Below are positions 36,024 to 44,094 of a stretch of DNA of 47,360 nt, in pieces. Below the pieces are notes generated by a model. That model did not search any database, had not been told where the DNA came from, and saw only the letters and a list, made by a program, of their open reading frames with translations. The DNA comes from Inquilinus limosus (GTDB taxonomy: Bacteria > Pseudomonadota > Alphaproteobacteria > DSM-16000 > Inquilinaceae). The position numbers were made by a program, and so were the translations under genes. The DNA lies in the NCBI RefSeq assembly GCF_002195995.1, contig NZ_NHON01000049.1, positions 290-47,649 of the forward strand. Reading direction: 5' to 3'. Every line of letters begins with the position of its first letter. Within the stretch, counting starts at the first letter, position 1.

Positions 36024-37811
36024 ATGGCAACCTTCCCTACATCAGGCGACGACGTGATCACGGGATCGATCGGGTCCGATACTATTGACGCATTGGCCGG
36101 GAACGACCACGTCTCCGGCCTTGACGGAAACGACATATTATCTGGCAATGACGGCGATGATTTTGTCTATGGCAACCAGGGCGATGACATGCTGTCCGGT
36201 GGTTCTGGCCTGGACAATCTCGACGGCGGCGCCGGCAACGACACGCTATACGGTGGCGACGACATCGATACCCTGAATGGGGGCGCCGGCAACGACACCC
36301 TGGACGGGGGCGGCGGCGGTGACCGGATGGATGGCGATGATGGCAACGACTCACTGTCTGGCGGTATGGGCGCGGACACGCTCGACGGCGGGGCTGGCGA
36401 TGATCGCATCTGGGGCGGCGATGACGCCGATGCCCTGAACGGCGACAACGGAAACGACATCCTCTACGGCGACGCCGGCGACGACATCCTCTGGGGTGGC
36501 ACCGGGTTCGACCTCCTGAACGGCGGTGATGGCGCCGATCGGCTCCGGGGCGGCGACGATGCCGACCGGCTCAACGGCAATGCAGGCGATGACCACCTGT
36601 TTGGCGAGAACGGCGACGACCTTATCGACGGCGGCGATGGCCGTGACGTGATCGACGGCGGCAATGACGACGACACGATCTATGGCGGTTTCGGCGACGA
36701 CATCATCACCGGCGGCGACGGGCTGGACATCATCGTCGGCAATGCCGGCAACGATAGGCTGGACGGCGGCGCGGGCACCGATCTGCTGAGCGGCTACGAA
36801 GGCGATGACCTGATCCTGGGCGGCGCCGGCGACGACGTCCTCGGCGGTGGCCTCGACCAGGACATCCTCGAGGGCGGAGACGGCAAGGACACGATTGATG
36901 GCGGCGCCGGCAACGACAAGATCCACGGCGACGCGGGCGATGATGCGATCTCCGGCAGCCTCGGCGATGACAGGCTGTTCGGCGATGGCGGCCGCGACAC
37001 CATCCTCGGCGGCGATGGCATCGACGAGATCGATGGCGGCGCCGATAACGACACCCTTGACGGCGGCGCCGGAACGGATTGCCTGAGCGGTGGCGCCGGC
37101 AACGATCTCGTCCGCGGCGGAACCGGGAACGACACCCTCACCGGGGGCGACGGCAACGATACGCTGGTCGGCAACAGCGGCGCCGACGTCATGACGGGCG
37201 GCGTGGGCGACGATATCTACTACATCGACGACCGCGGCGACGTGGTGAACGAGAAGGCAGGCGAGGGCAACGATTGGGTCGTGACCTGCTACTCGACGAC
37301 CCTCGACAGCACGGTGCAGAACGTCGAGAACGTGCAACTCTATGGGCTGTGGGCCCTCAGCGCCATCGGCAATGCCGGCGCCAACCGCCTCGTCGGCAAC
37401 GACGGGAACAACGGCCTGGCCGGGCTCGGCGGCGACGACATCCTCAGCGGCGGCCTGGGGAAGGATCTCCTGGACGGCGGCGCCGGCAAGGATGTCCTCA
37501 CCGGCGGGGACGGCGCGGATACCTACCGTTTCATCACCCCGGGCGATTCCGCGGTCGGCGCCAATCGCGACGTGATCACCGATTTCACCGCCGGGCAGGA
37601 CAAGATCGACCTGTCCTACATCGACGCCGCCGCCGGCGTGTCCGGCAACCAGGCCTTCAGCTTCATCGGCACCGCCGCCTTCAGCGGCCATGCCGGGGAG
37701 CTGCGCTTCGCCGGCGGGATCGTCAGCGGCGACATCAACGGGGACGGGCATGCCGATTTCGAGATCGGCGTGGCCGTGCCGTCGCTGAGCGCAAGCGACT
37801 TCGTTCTGTAG
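36024..37811 (+). CDS. RTX (hemolysin-type Ca-binding) repeat protein, type I secreted
   Basis: Secreted acidic protein of 595 residues. From about residue 8 to 425 it is nearly unbroken GGxGxDxLx nonapeptides, roughly forty copies, which fold as Ca2+-loaded beta-roll outside the cell. The last about 170 residues resemble the C-terminus of serralysin-type RTX proteins (DVITDFTAGQDKIDLSYID) and end in SLSASDFVL, a type I secretion signal pattern with hydrophobic residues after an acid. There is no catalytic domain, so it is probably an adhesin, matrix or Ca-binding protein. ATG 36024 has AGGA upstream; the frame reaching back to TTG 35982 is rejected. A hairpin terminator follows at 37827, and a TolC-type gene lies 316 bases downstream. 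Confidence 0.92.
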   Translation: MATFPTSGDDVITGSIGSDTIDALAGNDHVSGLDGNDILSGNDGDDFVYGNQGDDMLSGGSGLDNLDGGAGNDTLYGGDDIDTLNGGAGNDTLDGGGGGDRMDGDDGNDSLSGGMGADTLDGGAGDDRIWGGDDADALNGDNGNDILYGDAGDDILWGGTGFDLLNGGDGADRLRGGDDADRLNGNAGDDHLFGENGDDLIDGGDGRDVIDGGNDDDTIYGGFGDDIITGGDGLDIIVGNAGNDRLDGGAGTDLLSGYEGDDLILGGAGDDVLGGGLDQDILEGGDGKDTIDGGAGNDKIHGDAGDDAISGSLGDDRLFGDGGRDTILGGDGIDEIDGGADNDTLDGGAGTDCLSGGAGNDLVRGGTGNDTLTGGDGNDTLVGNSGADVMTGGVGDDIYYIDDRGDVVNEKAGEGNDWVVTCYSTTLDSTVQNVENVQLYGLWALSAIGNAGANRLVGNDGNNGLAGLGGDDILSGGLGKDLLDGGAGKDVLTGGDGADTYRFITPGDSAVGANRDVITDFTAGQDKIDLSYIDAAAGVSGNQAFSFIGTAAFSGHAGELRFAGGIVSGDINGDGHADFEIGVAVPSLSASDFVL

Positions 37812-37826
37812 GCTCTTGGGCACGAC

Positions 37827-37852
37827 GACGGCGCCGGGATCCCGGCGCCGTC
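37827..37852. terminator. 26-base perfect palindrome downstream of the RTX gene
   Basis: Two perfect 13-base arms (GACGGCGCCGGGA and its complement) meet without a loop, 16 bases after the RTX stop. This makes a very strong hairpin (the apex must open a few bases). It is followed by a pyrimidine-rich run (TCCTGCCTCC), so it probably ends RTX transcription before tolC. The rest of the 316-base gap (to 38127) holds no recognised gene. Confidence 0.7.
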
Positions 37853-38127
37853 CTGCCTCCTGTCATAGCCGGGAGCAGCTGGCTGCCGGGCTCTCAGCCA
37901 TCGATCAAACCTGCAGCCGAAGGCCGCCGGATCGCTCAGGACCCACGGGTTGAGTCGACAGGACGGCGGCACCTTCTATCCCTTTTGGATGACTTGCAGA
38001 CACGCCGGGAACAGAGAACCATTTCGTCCCGGAAATACTCGTCCATGAGCTGTTTGTATTCTCTTCTGATCGCTCTGGAATCGACACCCCATGGGCAGAA
38101 TGAACTCATGACCGCGGTGTATTGACG

Positions 38128-39594
38128 ATGACACGATATGGACGATTCGGACTTTCCACCGCGGTGTTGTCCGCCGCGCTGATGCTGGGCACTGCCCCGG
38201 CTTCGGCACAATCAATGACCGAGGCGCTGGCGTCGGCCTATGCCACCAACCCCGACCTCGCCGCCGATATCGCCAATCTGAAGGCGGTCAATGAAGGCGT
38301 CGCCCAGGCCCTGTCCGGCTACCGGCCGCAGATCACCGCTAGCGCCAGCATCGAGAGCCAGTTCACCAACACGACCTCGGATGCCGTCCACGCCACCGGT
38401 CTGATCTCCCAGTTGCAACCCAGCGGGAAGAGAGGCGATCCCCTAAATTCCGGCGGCCGGGAGGGGTACTGGCACGAGGTCAACCCGGCGACGCTCGGCA
38501 TCACGGTCACCCAGAACATCTACAATGGCGGCCGGACCCAGGCGTCGGTGAACCAGGCCGAAAACACGGTGATGGCGACCCGCGCGGTCGTCCAGACCAC
38601 CGAGCAGACGGTGCTGCTGGATGCCGCCACCGCCTATGCCGACGTGGTCCAGGCCCAGTCGGCGCTCGACGTGCAGCGCAACAACGAGACGGTGCTGCGC
38701 CGGCAGCTCCAGGCGACCCAGGACCGGCTCAATGTCGGCGAGGTGACCCGCACCGACCTCAGCCAGGCCGAGGCCAGCCTGGCCAGCGCCGTCGCCGGCC
38801 GGATCGAGGCCGAAGGCACCCTACGCACCAGCCGCGCCACCTTCGAGCGCTTCATCGGCCAGCCGCCGGGAACGCTGGAGACGCCGGCGGTTCCGGTCGG
38901 CCTGCCATCCTCGATGCAGGATGCGATCCAGAAGGCCCAGGCGAACTATCCGGGCATCGTCGCGGCGGTGTTCACCGAGCGCGCCGCGGCCGACAACATC
39001 GACCTGCAATTCGGTGCGCTGCTGCCGTCGATCGACGTGCAGGCGCGGCTGCAGCGGCAGTACTCGACCATCTCTCATCCGTCATCGAGCGGAGGGGCGC
39101 AGAGTCGCGTCGACTCCGCGGCGATCGTGGCCCAGCTGACGATCCCGCTGTATTCGCAGGGCAACCAGGAATCGCTGGTGCGCCAGGCGCGCTACACCCA
39201 TGGCCAGCGGCGGATCCAGATCGAATCGCAGCGGCGCCAGGCGATCCAGGGCGCCGTGCAATCCTGGCAGGCGCTGGTGACGGCGCGGGCCGCGATCAAG
39301 TCGTTCCAGGCCGCGGTCAAGGCCGAGCAGCTGGCGGTGGAAGGCCTGCAGCAGGAGGCCCAGGTCGGGTCGCGCACCGTGCTCGACGTGCTGCAGGAGC
39401 AGCAGAACCTGCTGAACGCCCAGCTCAATCTGGTGCAGGCTCGACGCAACGAGGTGGTCGCCGGCTACCAGCTGCGCAACGCCGTCGGCACCCTGACCGC
39501 ACAGGACATGGGCCTGCCGGTCAAGGTCTACGATCCGGAGCCGGACTACCAGAAGACCCGCGCCCGCTGGTGGGGCACGTCGGTCGACGAGTGA
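38128..39594 (+). CDS. TolC-family outer-membrane secretion channel
   Basis: Outer-membrane efflux/secretion protein of 488 residues. A signal peptide runs to about residue 28 (LSAALMLGTAPASAQS). Two TolC repeats of long helices and beta strands follow. Typical blocks are LASAYATNPDLAADIANLKA near the N-terminus, TQNIYNGGRTQASVNQAEN (first repeat), and LLNAQLNLVQARRNEVVAGYQL with VGTLTAQDMGLPVK at the end, the latter like the AprF/PrtF type used in type I export. The start is ATG 38128; ribosome site weak. It lies downstream of an RTX gene, but no HlyB-type ABC transporter or HlyD-type fusion protein is present in the window, so those must be elsewhere. Confidence 0.94.
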   Translation: MTRYGRFGLSTAVLSAALMLGTAPASAQSMTEALASAYATNPDLAADIANLKAVNEGVAQALSGYRPQITASASIESQFTNTTSDAVHATGLISQLQPSGKRGDPLNSGGREGYWHEVNPATLGITVTQNIYNGGRTQASVNQAENTVMATRAVVQTTEQTVLLDAATAYADVVQAQSALDVQRNNETVLRRQLQATQDRLNVGEVTRTDLSQAEASLASAVAGRIEAEGTLRTSRATFERFIGQPPGTLETPAVPVGLPSSMQDAIQKAQANYPGIVAAVFTERAAADNIDLQFGALLPSIDVQARLQRQYSTISHPSSSGGAQSRVDSAAIVAQLTIPLYSQGNQESLVRQARYTHGQRRIQIESQRRQAIQGAVQSWQALVTARAAIKSFQAAVKAEQLAVEGLQQEAQVGSRTVLDVLQEQQNLLNAQLNLVQARRNEVVAGYQLRNAVGTLTAQDMGLPVKVYDPEPDYQKTRARWWGTSVDE

Positions 39595-39669
39595 GAGCCC
39601 CCGGGACGAGGTGTCGGCGGTCGATCAGCGCGGCGACCCTCGTCAAGGCTGTCGGCGGGCTCGATCCAG

Positions 39670-40914
39670 TCACTCGCTCTGGGCGACGAGCGTGGCGGTG
39701 CGAAGAGCCCCCAGCAGCGCCGCCGAGGGCCGGCGCGTCACCGGCAGGTCGTGGCCCCGTTGGAAGGCGGCGATGGCGGATCTGGTCCTGCGCCCCATCC
39801 GGCCGTCGATCCGACCAACGTCGAGATTCATCTGGGCCAGCAACCGCTGGATCTCGGCGATCTCGGCAGCCGTGACCGGCGGTTCCGGCATCGCCGCAGG
39901 CTTTGTTCCAGACACGCCCAACCCGGATGCCATCCCCACTTGGGCAGGACTCCGCGGCGCCACCCCCGTCAACTGTGCGGCCAAGCCGTCCAGAATCCGG
40001 TCCGCGTCGTCACCGGGCATGCCGGCCTGACCCAACGCGAGCAGATTCGATCTCAGGACGAGGCCGACAAATCCGACGCGCGGGGCGGCGGAGGCATTGA
40101 CACTGACGAGCGTCCGCAGCTTCGCCAGCGCCTCCTTTGCCTGCTCGTCTCCGGCATCGGCCGCGACGCCGTACCAGCCGGCGGCGGTCCGGAGGTCGGG
40201 CGCCCCAAGGTCGCCGTTCTCATAGAGTCGGGCCACATTATAGGCGCCGCGTGGATTTCCGGCACTGCTGGCTCGTCGAAACCAGACCAGCGCCTCCGCA
40301 GGATCGCGCACGATGCCGGAGCCGTTGAGGTAAGCGAGGCCCAAGGCATTCAGCGCACCGCCATGTCCGGCCGCTGCGGCGTCGCGGAAGCGGGCCACCG
40401 CCGCCTCGGAATCGCGGGGCACGCCGAGCCCCCGCTCCAGCAGCACCCCGAGATTGTAGGAGGCGCCGGCCACGCCCTGATCGGCGGCCTGCCGATACCA
40501 GTAGGCGGCGTGCTCGAAACTTCGCGGCACCTCGGTGCCGAGCGCGAAGAATGTGCCGAGATCGTTCTCGGCATCCGCCTGTCCGGCGGCGGCGTCGCGC
40601 GCCAGACGGCGCAGCTCGGCGGAAGCCTTGTCCGGCAGGCGGAATTCCGCTCCCACCCCCAGGGCCGGAACGGCGGCACCCGGGACGGCGGGCGCGGATC
40701 GTGAAGACGAAGCCGTTGGGACGGACATCCGGGGACCGCCGCTGATCTCGGCGAGAGGAGCGGCTTCGGCCCGGCGGCTTGCAAACCCTCCCGCGACGAG
40801 ACAGCCGCACCCGGCCAGGATGAGCAGCGTCGCGACCGCCTGGCGGGCGGCCGGACTGCAGGCCCCTCTCGGCTCTCGGTCGAGTCTCGGATCGCGATCT
40901 GCCGGAGACTTCAT
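39670..40914 (-). CDS. Sel1-repeat protein with peptidoglycan-binding domain
   Basis: Envelope protein of 414 residues. The N-terminus has a hydrophobic segment (AVATLLILAGCGCLVAGGF) followed by ASRRAEAAP; LAGC could be a lipobox, or cleavage may follow AEA. Four Sel1-type repeats follow at about 120-270: DLGTFFALGTEVPRSFEHAA, YNLGVLLERGLGVPRDSEAA, LGLAYLNGSGIVRDPAEAL and ARLYENGDLGAPDLRTAAGW. A C-terminal PG_binding_1 domain has IQRLLAQMNLDVGRIDGRMG then RRTRSAIAAFQRGHDLP. Sel1 proteins such as ExoR regulate EPS through envelope signalling in rhizobia, but the extra wall-binding domain argues for a structural or different role here. ATG 40914 has GGGAGG upstream. Confidence 0.9.
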   Translation of the reverse strand: MKSPADRDPRLDREPRGACSPAARQAVATLLILAGCGCLVAGGFASRRAEAAPLAEISGGPRMSVPTASSSRSAPAVPGAAVPALGVGAEFRLPDKASAELRRLARDAAAGQADAENDLGTFFALGTEVPRSFEHAAYWYRQAADQGVAGASYNLGVLLERGLGVPRDSEAAVARFRDAAAAGHGGALNALGLAYLNGSGIVRDPAEALVWFRRASSAGNPRGAYNVARLYENGDLGAPDLRTAAGWYGVAADAGDEQAKEALAKLRTLVSVNASAAPRVGFVGLVLRSNLLALGQAGMPGDDADRILDGLAAQLTGVAPRSPAQVGMASGLGVSGTKPAAMPEPPVTAAEIAEIQRLLAQMNLDVGRIDGRMGRRTRSAIAAFQRGHDLPVTRRPSAALLGALRTATLVAQSE

Positions 40915-41430
40915 CTGACCTCCCTGCCCGCCTGAATTGCGGCCTGCCGGCGGGATCGATTGGGCATGGGACCGAGCAGACCGCTTCCGTGCGGATGGCA
41001 ATGCCTGCTCGGTCCCATGTGAGGGAGCCGCGAGGCTGATCAGCGGGAGACGCCCAGCCCCTTCAATTCCCGAGTGAGATCCTAGGCACCGTGGCCTGCC
41101 TCGACCTAGATGCACTTCCGGCGGTGGCGGCCCACCCGGACCCGATCCTCGGAGGGAGGCGAGCCCATCTGCCGGTCAGCGCGCTACCACTTTCTCCCGC
41201 TACTCCAGCGACCAGCCGTCGATGACTTCAGTATCTCTCGCCATGGTCGGCGCGAGCGCCCCCGCCTTCCGCGGTATTTATCCAGCCTCCAATTCAGCTC
41301 TCTGGATCAGAAGGCAGATGAAGAGAGCAGATGCCATCTCACCGAAGGACCCAATGGCGGCAAAATTCACAGCGGTTATTATCGGTCTTCTGTAATGCAA
41401 GGGGATTTGGCGAAAAGGAGCCGCATCCAT

Positions 41431-41472
41431 AGCAAAAACGGAAGATACCTCAGCAAAAACGGAAGATACCTC
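41431..41472. repeat. Tandem duplication of a 21-base unit
   Basis: Two exact adjacent copies (41431-41451 and 41452-41472) of an AT-leaning unit that begins AGCAAAAACGG and ends ATACCTC, in non-coding DNA. Twenty-one bases is two helical turns, so the copies face the same side of the helix, which would suit paired protein binding; a chance slippage duplication is as likely. Confidence 0.75.
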
Positions 41473-41697
41473 GGCGCAGAGCCACCGGACTTCTTGGCGA
41501 AAGACGACCGCTTTGCGATTGTCACACCGTCGGCCGTGACAATGCCGCTGTCGACGAGCCTGACATCCGAAGCCATCGCGAGTCGGGCGGTCGTCCGGGC
41601 GACGGATGTTCCTCTCGTGGGCAGTCCCACTGAGACGGCGCTCAGATCATTTGGGGATCTGAATTCAAGTGCACGATGTCGCTCCGGTATTTCTGGT

Positions 41698-41728
41698 ATC
41701 GGGGGCCGGCACACAACCGGCCCCCGAT
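41698..41728. terminator. Perfect 12-base-stem hairpin downstream of the second RTX gene
   Basis: Arms ATCGGGGGCCGG and its complement flank a 7-base loop. It lies 64 bases beyond the stop of the minus-strand RTX gene. TTTT follows shortly on the plus strand, so it may act in both directions, but the position best fits ending the RTX transcript. Confidence 0.65.
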
Positions 41729-41791
41729 GACGTTTTCAGCGAAGGAAAACCTCTCCGTCCGGCCACGGTTGAGCGGTGGGTTTCCCCCGGA

Positions 41792-42919
41792 TCAGAGCAC
41801 GAAATCCGAGGCTGACAGATGCGACGCGCCATACAGTTCGATATGGAAGTCGGACGTGCCGTCGCCGTTCACGTCCCCGGCGATCGTCGAATGTCCGTCG
41901 CCGCGGTCGGCATAGCGCAGTTCTCCTGCGTGGTGGCTGTAGAGGGCCGTCCCGATGAAGGTGAAGGCCTGGTTGCCTGCCACACTCGTGTTGGCGTCGA
42001 TCGTCGACAGATCGATCTTGTCGCCCTGGGCCTGGCTGAAGTCGCGGATCGTGTCGGGCTGGCCAAGGGTCGTATGCTGGACCGACGAGAAACCGAACCG
42101 GTCGGCGCCTCCCCCACCGGTCAGCACGTCGGCGCCAGCCCAGCCGTTGAGCACATTCGCCCCGCCATTGCCGACGAGGGTGTCGCGCCCGGCAGACCCG
42201 ATGATGTTTTCCACCGAAGTGTAAACGTCGTTCGCGGCGTCCCCGCCTGCCCCCTTGCCGGTCGCGAGGCTGACCGTCACGCCGACATTGCTGTCGGTAT
42301 AGGTCACCGCATCGGTGCCGTTGCCGCCATCGAAGGTGTCACCGGCATAGGTCGACCCTGCGCCACCACGCATGACGTCATTGCCGTCCTGGCCGTAAAG
42401 ATAGTCGTAGTCGGCCCCGCTGCTGAGCGTGTCGTCGCCCGCCCCGCCATACAGCATGTTAGTGCCGCTGTTTCCGGTCAGGGTGTCGCTGTGGGCACTG
42501 CCGTCGATGTTCTGGAAGTTGGTGAAGCTGTCGCCGGTCGCTTCGCCGCCGCTGGCCGTATGGGCGGCCAGGTCGATGGTGACGCCGGCGGAGGAGTTGC
42601 GGTAGCTGAGATAGTTCAGCGTGCTGGTGTCGCCGCCATCCATGACATCGGCGCCGGCGCCGCCTTCGATGTAATCCTGACCGGCGCCGCCGTTCAGATG
42701 ATCATTGCCGTTCGCACCGACCAGATGGTCGGTTTCGCTGCCGCCGAAAATCGTGTCGTTTCCGTCCTCGCCAGTCAGATAGTCCTTACCGGCGCCACCA
42801 TCGATCCTGTCGTCTCCGGCCTGGCCGTAGACGTGATCGCCGCCGTCCAGGCCGGTGATCACGTCTGCCCCCATCGAGCCCCATAGATCGTCGATACTGG
42901 TGGTTCCATTGATGATCAT
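41792..42919 (-). CDS. Second RTX repeat protein, type I secreted
   Basis: Secreted Ca2+-binding protein of 375 residues with clusters of GGxGxDxLx repeats (about 20-105 and 145-185, with shorter ones near 255-280). These are separated by two non-repeat beta segments that resemble each other (SSAGVTIDLAAHTASGGEA and SNVGVTVSLATGKGAGGDA). The C-terminus (GNQAFTFIGTALYSHHAGEL...LSASDFVL) is clearly related to that of the RTX protein at 36024, with an identical last eight residues, so both should use the same secretion machinery. ATG 42919 is used because AAGGAG lies 10 bases upstream; ATG 42928 is only one base from it. Function beyond secretion unknown. Confidence 0.9.
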   Translation of the reverse strand: MIINGTTSIDDLWGSMGADVITGLDGGDHVYGQAGDDRIDGGAGKDYLTGEDGNDTIFGGSETDHLVGANGNDHLNGGAGQDYIEGGAGADVMDGGDTSTLNYLSYRNSSAGVTIDLAAHTASGGEATGDSFTNFQNIDGSAHSDTLTGNSGTNMLYGGAGDDTLSSGADYDYLYGQDGNDVMRGGAGSTYAGDTFDGGNGTDAVTYTDSNVGVTVSLATGKGAGGDAANDVYTSVENIIGSAGRDTLVGNGGANVLNGWAGADVLTGGGGADRFGFSSVQHTTLGQPDTIRDFSQAQGDKIDLSTIDANTSVAGNQAFTFIGTALYSHHAGELRYADRGDGHSTIAGDVNGDGTSDFHIELYGASHLSASDFVL

Positions 42920-43463
42920 TGAGATCATTCTCCTTGCGAATCACTTATCAGTGCTCCGCCAAAAAACTAAGTCCATCACCCTCCTGCAAATGAATTAATC
43001 ATATATGCAATTTTCGACGAATAACTATTTATGGTCTGAAGTTGAATAAAATCTTGACGCAGCGAGGCATCATATATTTATTCCTCTGCCAGAAAACGCA
43101 TCGGATTATTATCTTTTGATGATTTATGATTCTGGTCTAATTGTCGCATCATCCCGGCCGGCAGCCAGCGATTGGATGTGATTCCAACCATCAATGTCAG
43201 CGACCACAGCCTGTCGTGAAGCCTGCATGGCCTTCGGAGCAGCCGCTTAAGGAAGCCCCATGGAATGCCGCGGCACACCCCTCAAGTGCCGTGCCAGGCC
43301 AGGATCCGACGTCGGAACTGTCGACGACCAGGTCCTTGGGCCGGACAGGATCCAGGCGCGCCCACGGGCATTAGCAATCAGCCGCTCAGGGATGGCGCCT
43401 CTCGCCGCGTGCCGGGCTCGACCGCCGGGAACCCATGCCCGAATAGGTTGGAGCCGAGATCTC
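42920..43463. other. Intergenic region upstream of the second RTX gene
   Basis: About 540 bases. The part next to the RTX gene (42930-43140) is strongly AT-rich and is the likely promoter region. The remainder to the transposase remnant is GC-rich with no recognised gene. Confidence 0.5.
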
Positions 43464-43687
43464 GTGGATTGACTCCAACGTTTGGAACCCGCGGTTCTGG
43501 CGGCGATGATGGTGTCCGGATCAGCGCGCGAGGAATGGGCTTCGGCGCTTTGTGCTCGGCGACGCGATTGATGGCGGCCTGGGGATCGGCGAGAGACATG
43601 CTTCTGTGGCGCGTTGCGGTCCGCAACCACCGCCTCCAGCCGGCGATGATCCTCCGAGGTGACGTCGATGGAAATCCCTGTGCGCAT
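43464..43687 (-). pseudogene. Remnant of an IS630-family transposase with internal deletion and frameshifts
   Basis: The minus strand begins MRTGISIDVTSEDHRRLEAV...DRNAPQKHV, the familiar N-terminus of IS630-type transposases. It then jumps directly to the family C-terminus, seen in three phases: DPQAAINRVAEHKAPKPIP, then ADPDTIIAAR, then TLESIH in a third frame. So the central catalytic DDE part (over 200 residues in intact copies) is lost and at least two single-base shifts follow. The usual stop after the terminal His is also missing. No terminal inverted repeats were recognised. It cannot encode a working transposase. Confidence 0.8.
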
Positions 43688-43794
43688 CCCCCACTCGCAC
43701 ACACACCGATGGCCTTTTCTGCCTCGGTCAATCCACCAGGATCCTGGCACGCGCGGATGCCCTGCAGCTCATCGCGTGTCTCAGCCGGTTGCCT

Positions 43795-44094
43795 TCAAGC
43801 GTAGCCCTTGGGGACTGTCGGGCGGCGGTTGTGGGCCAATGCGAAAAAGTAGGCCTGGATGAACACGCGGACTGCGCTGGACAGGCTGCCGTCGCTTCGC
43901 TGCGAAGCGCTGATACGCCCGACAAGGGCGTTCACGGAGATGCCCTCTCGCGCCACGATCTCCTCCAGTCCACGCCAGAACTGCTGCTCCAGGCGAATGC
44001 TGGTGCGGTTTCCGCCAACCGTGACGTTCCGCGTCCGAGGCTCGAGCGGATTCAGTAGCTGGAAACTCGCGGATCGGCCCATTATCGTCGCCAT
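43795..44094 (-). CDS. Ribbon-helix-helix domain protein
   Basis: Small protein of 99 residues. The core RNVTVGGNRTSIRLEQQFWR then LEEIVAREGISVNALVGRI and SSAVRVFIQAYF matches the ribbon-helix-helix family common in alphaproteobacteria (RHH_4 type): an N-terminal beta strand, then two helices. Such proteins are DNA-binding or act as small regulators; the target is unknown. ATG 44094 is chosen as nearest to the domain; ATG 44082 is an alternative and there is no clear ribosome site. It sits beside a decayed IS630 copy and is isolated from the EPS locus. Confidence 0.75.
   Translation of the reverse strand: MATIMGRSASFQLLNPLEPRTRNVTVGGNRTSIRLEQQFWRGLEEIVAREGISVNALVGRISASQRSDGSLSSAVRVFIQAYFFALAHNRRPTVPKGYA

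Larger units (their letters stand above)
40915..41791. other. Long gene-poor region between the Sel1 gene and the second RTX gene
   Basis: About 880 bases without a convincing gene. It includes the promoter of the Sel1 gene, a tandem 21-base duplication at 41431-41472 and a hairpin at 41698-41728. A minus-strand stretch at about 41500-41640 reads DVRLVDSGIVTADGVTIA, faintly like DJ-1/PfpI proteins, but the frame is broken and no full domain is present, so at most it is a decayed fragment. Confidence 0.5.

Noticed and set aside
36050-37500. Repetitive DNA that could look like a CRISPR or satellite array
   Set aside because: The periodicity is 27 bases, in frame, and encodes GGxGxDxxx nonapeptides; there are no spacers and no cas genes.
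36351-37823. Minus-strand open frame opposite the RTX gene
   Set aside because: The repetitive Ala/Val/Ile pattern is the mirror of the RTX nonapeptide codons, not a gene.
41110-41730. 206-codon plus-strand gene
   Set aside because: It runs through a tandem DNA repeat and a terminator hairpin and has no recognisable protein features.
43247-43750. Intact transposase or regulator
   Set aside because: The frame joins only the two ends of an IS630-type transposase with shifted phases; the catalytic middle is missing.
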